From: Faeciplasma gallinarum
Lineage (GTDB): Bacteria > Bacillota > Clostridia > Oscillospirales > Ruminococcaceae
DNA length: 9,584 bases
Direction: 5' to 3'
NCBI GenBank assembly: GCA_018711085.1
Contig: DVIR01000055.1
Location: forward strand, 1-9,584
Below, in pieces: positions 6,965 through 9,584 of this stretch. The translations under genes and the position numbers were made by a program. The notes under the pieces are model-generated. The model made no database searches and was not told the origin of the DNA. It saw only the letters and a program-made list of their open reading frames with translations. Position 1 is the stretch's first letter. Every line of letters begins with the position of its first letter.

Positions 6965-7012
6965 CAAAAAGCCCGCCGGTCTGCGCATGCATTCCGTCGG
7001 GCTGAATCTTTT
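6965..7012. terminator. Bidirectional intrinsic terminator between convergent genes
   Basis: AGCCCGCCGG (6970-6979) pairs with CCGTCGGGCT (6994-7003) with a single mismatch around a 14-base loop that can itself fold (TGC/GCA). On the plus strand a T-rich run (TCTTTTATTTT) follows, ending the 59-residue gene. On the minus strand TTTTT (6969-6965) follows directly, ending the DUF624 gene. The convergent layout with one shared hairpin is textbook. Confidence 0.9.
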
Positions 7013-7919
7013 ATTTTATGCGTCTGCCCTTTCTGCCGGAGGACTTTTTCTTAGGAGCAGGTTCCGGCGGCACCTCTGTTTCGGGGGTGTCGGTAAATAT
7101 CGTCTCGTCGTTGCTCTCAAGGTACTCAAATTCGGGATTCTTTTCTCCCCTTTGGTCATACCACGGCTGAATTACATACTTTCTTATCACCGGGAAGCAA
7201 TTAAACGCGTACAAAAGTCCCAGGAACGAAGGAACTATGACAAGCAAAAACGCCGACAGCGGGAACAAAAGTGTCATCACAAGCAAAAGTCCTGCCGTAA
7301 CTGCAAGGTTGATTATGCTTGTCTTTATTTCTATTGCGATAAGGAAAAATGAGTTTTTGAGTATCTTCCACAGGCTCAGATTTGTTGACACTATGAGAAG
7401 GTAAATATAGGTGTGCATCATTGCAAAAATAATGGAGCACACAAGGCATATCAAAAACGGGACAAAGAAAATCGAATTGTCCATCATCATGTTAAAGTAC
7501 AGCGGGAACGCAGACGACATGACAGCTATCACAGCCATATCTATAGCTCCCATTGCAAAGCCCTGCCTGAAGTTGCTCTTAAACGCCTTCCAGAAGTCAT
7601 GCCACAAAAACGTCGGTCTTTCGCAGGACACGTTTCTGGCTATCTTTGTAAATCCGCAGGTTGCCGGTCCGAACACAGCGCCCAAAAGTATGAACGCGAC
7701 GTAAAACACCACCATATAAATAGTGGGATCCTCGACAACGTATTCCACAAGCATGACCAGTGCAAACGGAAGAAGTGCAACCAAGTACATGAAGTTGAGA
7801 AGCACCATCTTAGAAAAATGCGAGAAAAATATGCCGAAAAATCTGAACACCGGCAGCTTTTCATCCGGATTTTTAGAAACTCCGGGTCCGACCTTGTCAT
7901 ATTTCGAGAAAAGGCCCAT
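7011..7919 (-). CDS. YesL/DUF624-like multi-pass membrane protein
   Basis: A 302-residue integral membrane protein. A short cytosolic N-terminus (FSKYDKVGPGVSKNPDEK) precedes hydrophobic stretches at about 38-60, 67-90, 120-142, 149-177, 190-215 and 217-240, so five or six spans. GPATCGFTKIARN (84-96) followed by FLWHDFWKAFKSNFRQG (104-120) matches the characteristic loop of the YesL/DUF624 family, whose biochemical role is not established. The tail after residue 250 is unusual: an acidic, proline-rich part (FTDTPETEVPPEPAP) and then a strongly basic end (KKKSSGRKGRRIK), which could bind nucleic acid or lipid head groups. AAGGAAG precedes the ATG. The gene follows a SpoIIM-like membrane protein gene by 45 bp and probably shares its transcript. 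Family assignment is fairly sure; function is unknown. Confidence 0.75.
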   Translation of the reverse strand: MGLFSKYDKVGPGVSKNPDEKLPVFRFFGIFFSHFSKMVLLNFMYLVALLPFALVMLVEYVVEDPTIYMVVFYVAFILLGAVFGPATCGFTKIARNVSCERPTFLWHDFWKAFKSNFRQGFAMGAIDMAVIAVMSSAFPLYFNMMMDNSIFFVPFLICLVCSIIFAMMHTYIYLLIVSTNLSLWKILKNSFFLIAIEIKTSIINLAVTAGLLLVMTLLFPLSAFLLVIVPSFLGLLYAFNCFPVIRKYVIQPWYDQRGEKNPEFEYLESNDETIFTDTPETEVPPEPAPKKKSSGRKGRRIK

Positions 7920-7964
7920 TTAAAACTTCCTTTCACAACGCCAACGGCGCATTAATATTGTCCG

Positions 7965-8531
7965 TTATATAAATCCCATGTCGGAAAACAACTGCACTGC
8001 AAGACAGTTGAGCGCGCTCATCACTGCGCAGGACAAAAGATATATCAAAAACTTGAATATGTAGTCCTTAAATTCGTTTGCCATGCCTATTCTGTTCTCA
8101 CCCGTCACAGACAGTGCGAGGTATCTTGTAGACATCTCCACAGACTCCACCGACTGCAATATGAGAACGCCGCAGGACATCACGGCAAACGGGACAAAGA
8201 CAACTAACCTCGCTAAAATATTGTCGCACGCATATATGCCCCTCACAACAGCGCCCAATCCGAGTCCCTTAAACGCCACCAAAAGCAGCTCAAGCGGCTG
8301 AGAAACCGCCCCGAATCCCATTAAAAAAGACGCTGTTACAAACGACGCGGAACCGAAAAACGAAGAAGCAAACGCTCCCAAACATCCGGAATCCTCCGTC
8401 GGGTAAAAAAGCACCGACAATCCCTTGCCCGAATTTGCGACATCAGCCCCGAACACAGCGCCCAAGGCTATCCCCGCAACAAGAGAGCAAACAAGCAAAA
8501 CATCAAGTCTTACGTTCTTTTTATCCTTCAT
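7965..8531 (-). CDS. SpoIIM/DUF95-like membrane protein
   Basis: A 188-residue multi-pass membrane protein with hydrophobic segments at about 10-28, 58-75, 78-100, 105-127 and 157-182, matching the five-span plan of SpoIIM. The core segment FLMGFGAVSQPLELLLVAFKGLGLGAVVRGIY (split 69-83 and 84-100) resembles the SpoIIM pattern of a Gly-rich span, a short hairpin and a following F-K/R-G-F-x-L-G stretch. Genuine SpoIIM acts with SpoIID and SpoIIP in engulfment peptidoglycan remodelling; this copy may instead be one of the many non-sporulation DUF95 paralogues. The start at 8531 is chosen because AAGGGG (8540-8545) sits 8 bases upstream, while the in-frame TTG/ATG at 8585/8582 has no ribosome binding site. 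It is followed by the DUF624-like gene 45 bp on. The family call is by layout and short motif, so moderate. Confidence 0.55.
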   Translation of the reverse strand: MKDKKNVRLDVLLVCSLVAGIALGAVFGADVANSGKGLSVLFYPTEDSGCLGAFASSFFGSASFVTASFLMGFGAVSQPLELLLVAFKGLGLGAVVRGIYACDNILARLVVFVPFAVMSCGVLILQSVESVEMSTRYLALSVTGENRIGMANEFKDYIFKFLIYLLSCAVMSALNCLAVQLFSDMGFI

Positions 8532-8670
8532 GGCAACCACCCCTTGTCCAATATTATGCCGCCGATCAAGGCAATATAACATCAAGGCAAGTCAAGCAGT
8601 TGAATATTTTTAGTTTATCACATCAAACGGATAATATCAAGTATGCATTCGCAATTACGCATACCTGCAT
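8532..8670 (-). other. Upstream region of the SpoIIM-like gene, no gene seen
   Basis: This AT-rich stretch lies between the folT terminator and the SpoIIM-like start. It has a GTATGC/GCATAC inverted repeat (8641-8646 with 8659-8664, 12-base loop). A possible minus-strand promoter, TTGATA (8639-8634) with a GATAAA-like box about 15 bases on, is weak. No open frame with a ribosome binding site was found in it on either strand. Confidence 0.35.
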
Positions 8671-8711
8671 AAAAATTATGCCCTCTTATAGCGAATTACA
8701 AGAGGGCATAA
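8671..8711 (-). terminator. Intrinsic terminator of folT
   Basis: TTATGCCCTCTT (8676-8687) and AAGAGGGCATAA (8700-8711) form a perfect 12-bp stem with a 12-base loop. In the minus-strand RNA it is followed at once by TTTTT (8675-8671), and it starts 14 bases after the folT stop codon. A second GGCATAATT at 8712-8720 could pair instead with AATTATGCC (8674-8682), giving an alternative 9-bp stem, but this would use up part of the U run. The main fold is clearly the better terminator. Confidence 0.92.
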
Positions 8712-8725
8712 GGCATAATTCGATT

Positions 8726-9559
8726 TTATTCTGCAGTCTCAACAGGCTCCGTCTGCGAGCTGTCCGGCTTTTGGATTCCGATATGCTCATACAGATCATC
8801 AATTTCCGACTGCATGGCTTCTATTTTCTCAGACTGCTCGGTGATTGTATCCTCAAGGTCGGAGTTGTCAGAGTACAAATCGTTGCCGGCAATTCCGAGC
8901 GAGCCGACAATTATAAGCAGTATGCACACGATATACGCCATAGCCTTGAGCATATTTTCGTTGCTAAAAACGAGCTTGTCGGCAGGGATTTCTGCCCTTG
9001 CGCCCTTAAACACCTTGCAGTACGCTTTGAGTATGAGGGGCAGGAATATGCACATGAGGCATATGTCAACCGGAAGCTGAGCAAGGCTCTTTACCGCTCT
9101 TGCGGGGAAAAGTGCAAAGAATCCGTCACCCATAACGCTTGCAAGCGCAAACGTGGTCAGAAACAGGTTGCATGCAATCGTCACGGTTGTCTTTGCTGCA
9201 ACAACTCTCGGGAAAATCCATCCGTCGTTTTTTGCATTGTACAAAAACAGTCCGTACAGCAGCGCCCCAAACGCCTCGATAAGAGTAAATCTTATGTCAA
9301 ACGCACCGGTGGGCTTGATAATAATTCCGAGAAGATCGGTTATCAAGCCTGCGGCAAACGAAACCGTAGGTCCGTAAAGCATGCCTATTGCGGAAAGCGC
9401 GATAAACGCAAACGAAATCTTGATGGAGCTTGTGACCTGTATCGAAAGCGTAAACTTTAAGACAAGGTCTAAAGCCACAAGCATTGCGGTTACGCAAAGG
9501 CAGCGTATGTTTTTAAGTTCCTTGGCGGAGCGGACGAATAAATTAAAAAAGCCCTTCAT
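8726..9559 (-). CDS. folT: Folate-family ECF transporter S component with C-terminal extension
   Basis: Membrane substrate-binding subunit that, in this family, docks on the shared EcfT-EcfA-EcfA' energising module to import folate. From the ATG at 9559 it has 277 residues, about 100 more than the usual 165-185. The FolT core spans about 20-184: VALDLVLKFTLSI (28-40), KISFAFIALSAIGMLYGP (47-64), GLITDLLGIIIKPTGAFD (71-88), FTLIEAFGALLYGLFL (91-106), a conserved Asn in TIACNLFLTT, and FPARAVKSLAQLPVDI (151-166). Beyond it come an extra hydrophobic span (MAYIVCILLIIVGSLGIA, 207-224), an acidic heptad-like coiled coil (228-262) and a disordered acidic tail. AGGAGG (9566-9571) is 6 bases before the ATG and decides the start over the upstream MYRRYT codons. 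The energising subunits are not nearby, as usual for group II ECF systems. Family is good; folate specificity is inferred. Confidence 0.83.
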   Translation of the reverse strand: MKGFFNLFVRSAKELKNIRCLCVTAMLVALDLVLKFTLSIQVTSSIKISFAFIALSAIGMLYGPTVSFAAGLITDLLGIIIKPTGAFDIRFTLIEAFGALLYGLFLYNAKNDGWIFPRVVAAKTTVTIACNLFLTTFALASVMGDGFFALFPARAVKSLAQLPVDICLMCIFLPLILKAYCKVFKGARAEIPADKLVFSNENMLKAMAYIVCILLIIVGSLGIAGNDLYSDNSDLEDTITEQSEKIEAMQSEIDDLYEHIGIQKPDSSQTEPVETAE

Positions 9560-9560
9560 A

Positions 9561-9575
9561 GTATACCTCCTATAC
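9561..9575 (-). promoter_or_regulatory. folT Shine-Dalgarno in the loop of a small inverted repeat
   Basis: On the minus strand GTATAGGAGGTATAC is a perfect 5-bp inverted repeat whose 5-base loop, GGAGG, is the ribosome binding site of folT. The stem is AT-rich and weak, so it may mean little. Only 25 bases upstream of the start lie inside the window, so any promoter or folate riboswitch would be outside. Confidence 0.5.
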
Positions 9576-9584
9576 ACACTATGG

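Noticed and set aside
8435..9460. A long plus-strand open frame of 341 codons opposite folT and the upstream region of the SpoIIM-like gene
   Set aside because: Its translation is rich in Cys, His, Arg and Lys with no family motif, it lies antisense to the clearly conserved folT, and it crosses the folT terminator.
9560..9584. A folate (THF) riboswitch before folT
   Set aside because: Only 25 bases of leader lie within the window, too few to show or exclude one.
1..9584. CRISPR arrays, tRNA or rRNA genes, insertion sequences, phage or toxin-antitoxin modules
   Set aside because: No regularly spaced repeats, cloverleaf-like segments, transposase or integrase motifs, or recognisable toxin/antitoxin pairs were seen; coding sequence of ordinary housekeeping type fills the window.

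Overview
The window reads as ordinary chromosome from a Clostridia-type Bacillota, most likely an Oscillospiraceae/Ruminococcaceae-like gut anaerobe. The clues are a pgk-tpiA-gpmI glycolytic block, strong AGGAGG-like ribosome binding sites, sigma-A promoters with perfect TATAAT boxes, an ECF-type vitamin S component, a SpoIIM-like membrane protein and a lipoprotein glycoside hydrolase of family 43. This placement is inferred from gene content, not from any marker gene. All genes but one lie on the minus strand, so transcription runs from high to low coordinates.

Layout, right to left (direction of transcription): (a) 9559-8726, a folate-family ECF transporter S component (folT) with an unusual C-terminal membrane/coiled-coil extension, closed by a strong terminator at 8671-8711. 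(b) 8531-7011, two integral membrane proteins: a SpoIIM/DUF95-like protein and a YesL/DUF624-like protein with a charged tail. They end at a bidirectional terminator (6965-7012). (c) 6782-6961, the only plus-strand gene, a 59-residue single-span membrane protein that converges on the DUF624 gene and diverges from the next operon. (d) 6635-5262, a pyridoxal/pyridoxamine kinase gene and trmL (tRNA wobble 2'-O-methyltransferase), 15 bp apart, driven by a TTGTTT-17-TATAAT promoter set among repeated TCAC(C/G)TTT octamers. (e) 5073-1391, pgk, tpiA and gpmI, driven by a TTGATA-17-TATAAT promoter, with a perfect hairpin between pgk and tpiA. (f) 1278-1, the N-terminal 426 residues of a GH43 lipoprotein, separated from gpmI by a large hairpin; its C-terminus is beyond the window edge.

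Functionally, Pgk, TpiA and GpmI supply lower glycolysis (triose phosphate interconversion, 1,3-bisphosphoglycerate to 3-phosphoglycerate, 3-phosphoglycerate to 2-phosphoglycerate); gap and eno are not in the window. The GH43 enzyme probably releases pentoses from hemicellulose at the cell surface. FolT and the B6 kinase are vitamin uptake and salvage functions. I found no CRISPR array, tRNA, rRNA, insertion sequence, prophage gene or evident defence system. The points most worth a second look are the extended FolT, the small divergent membrane protein, and the repeat-rich promoter of the B6 kinase operon.
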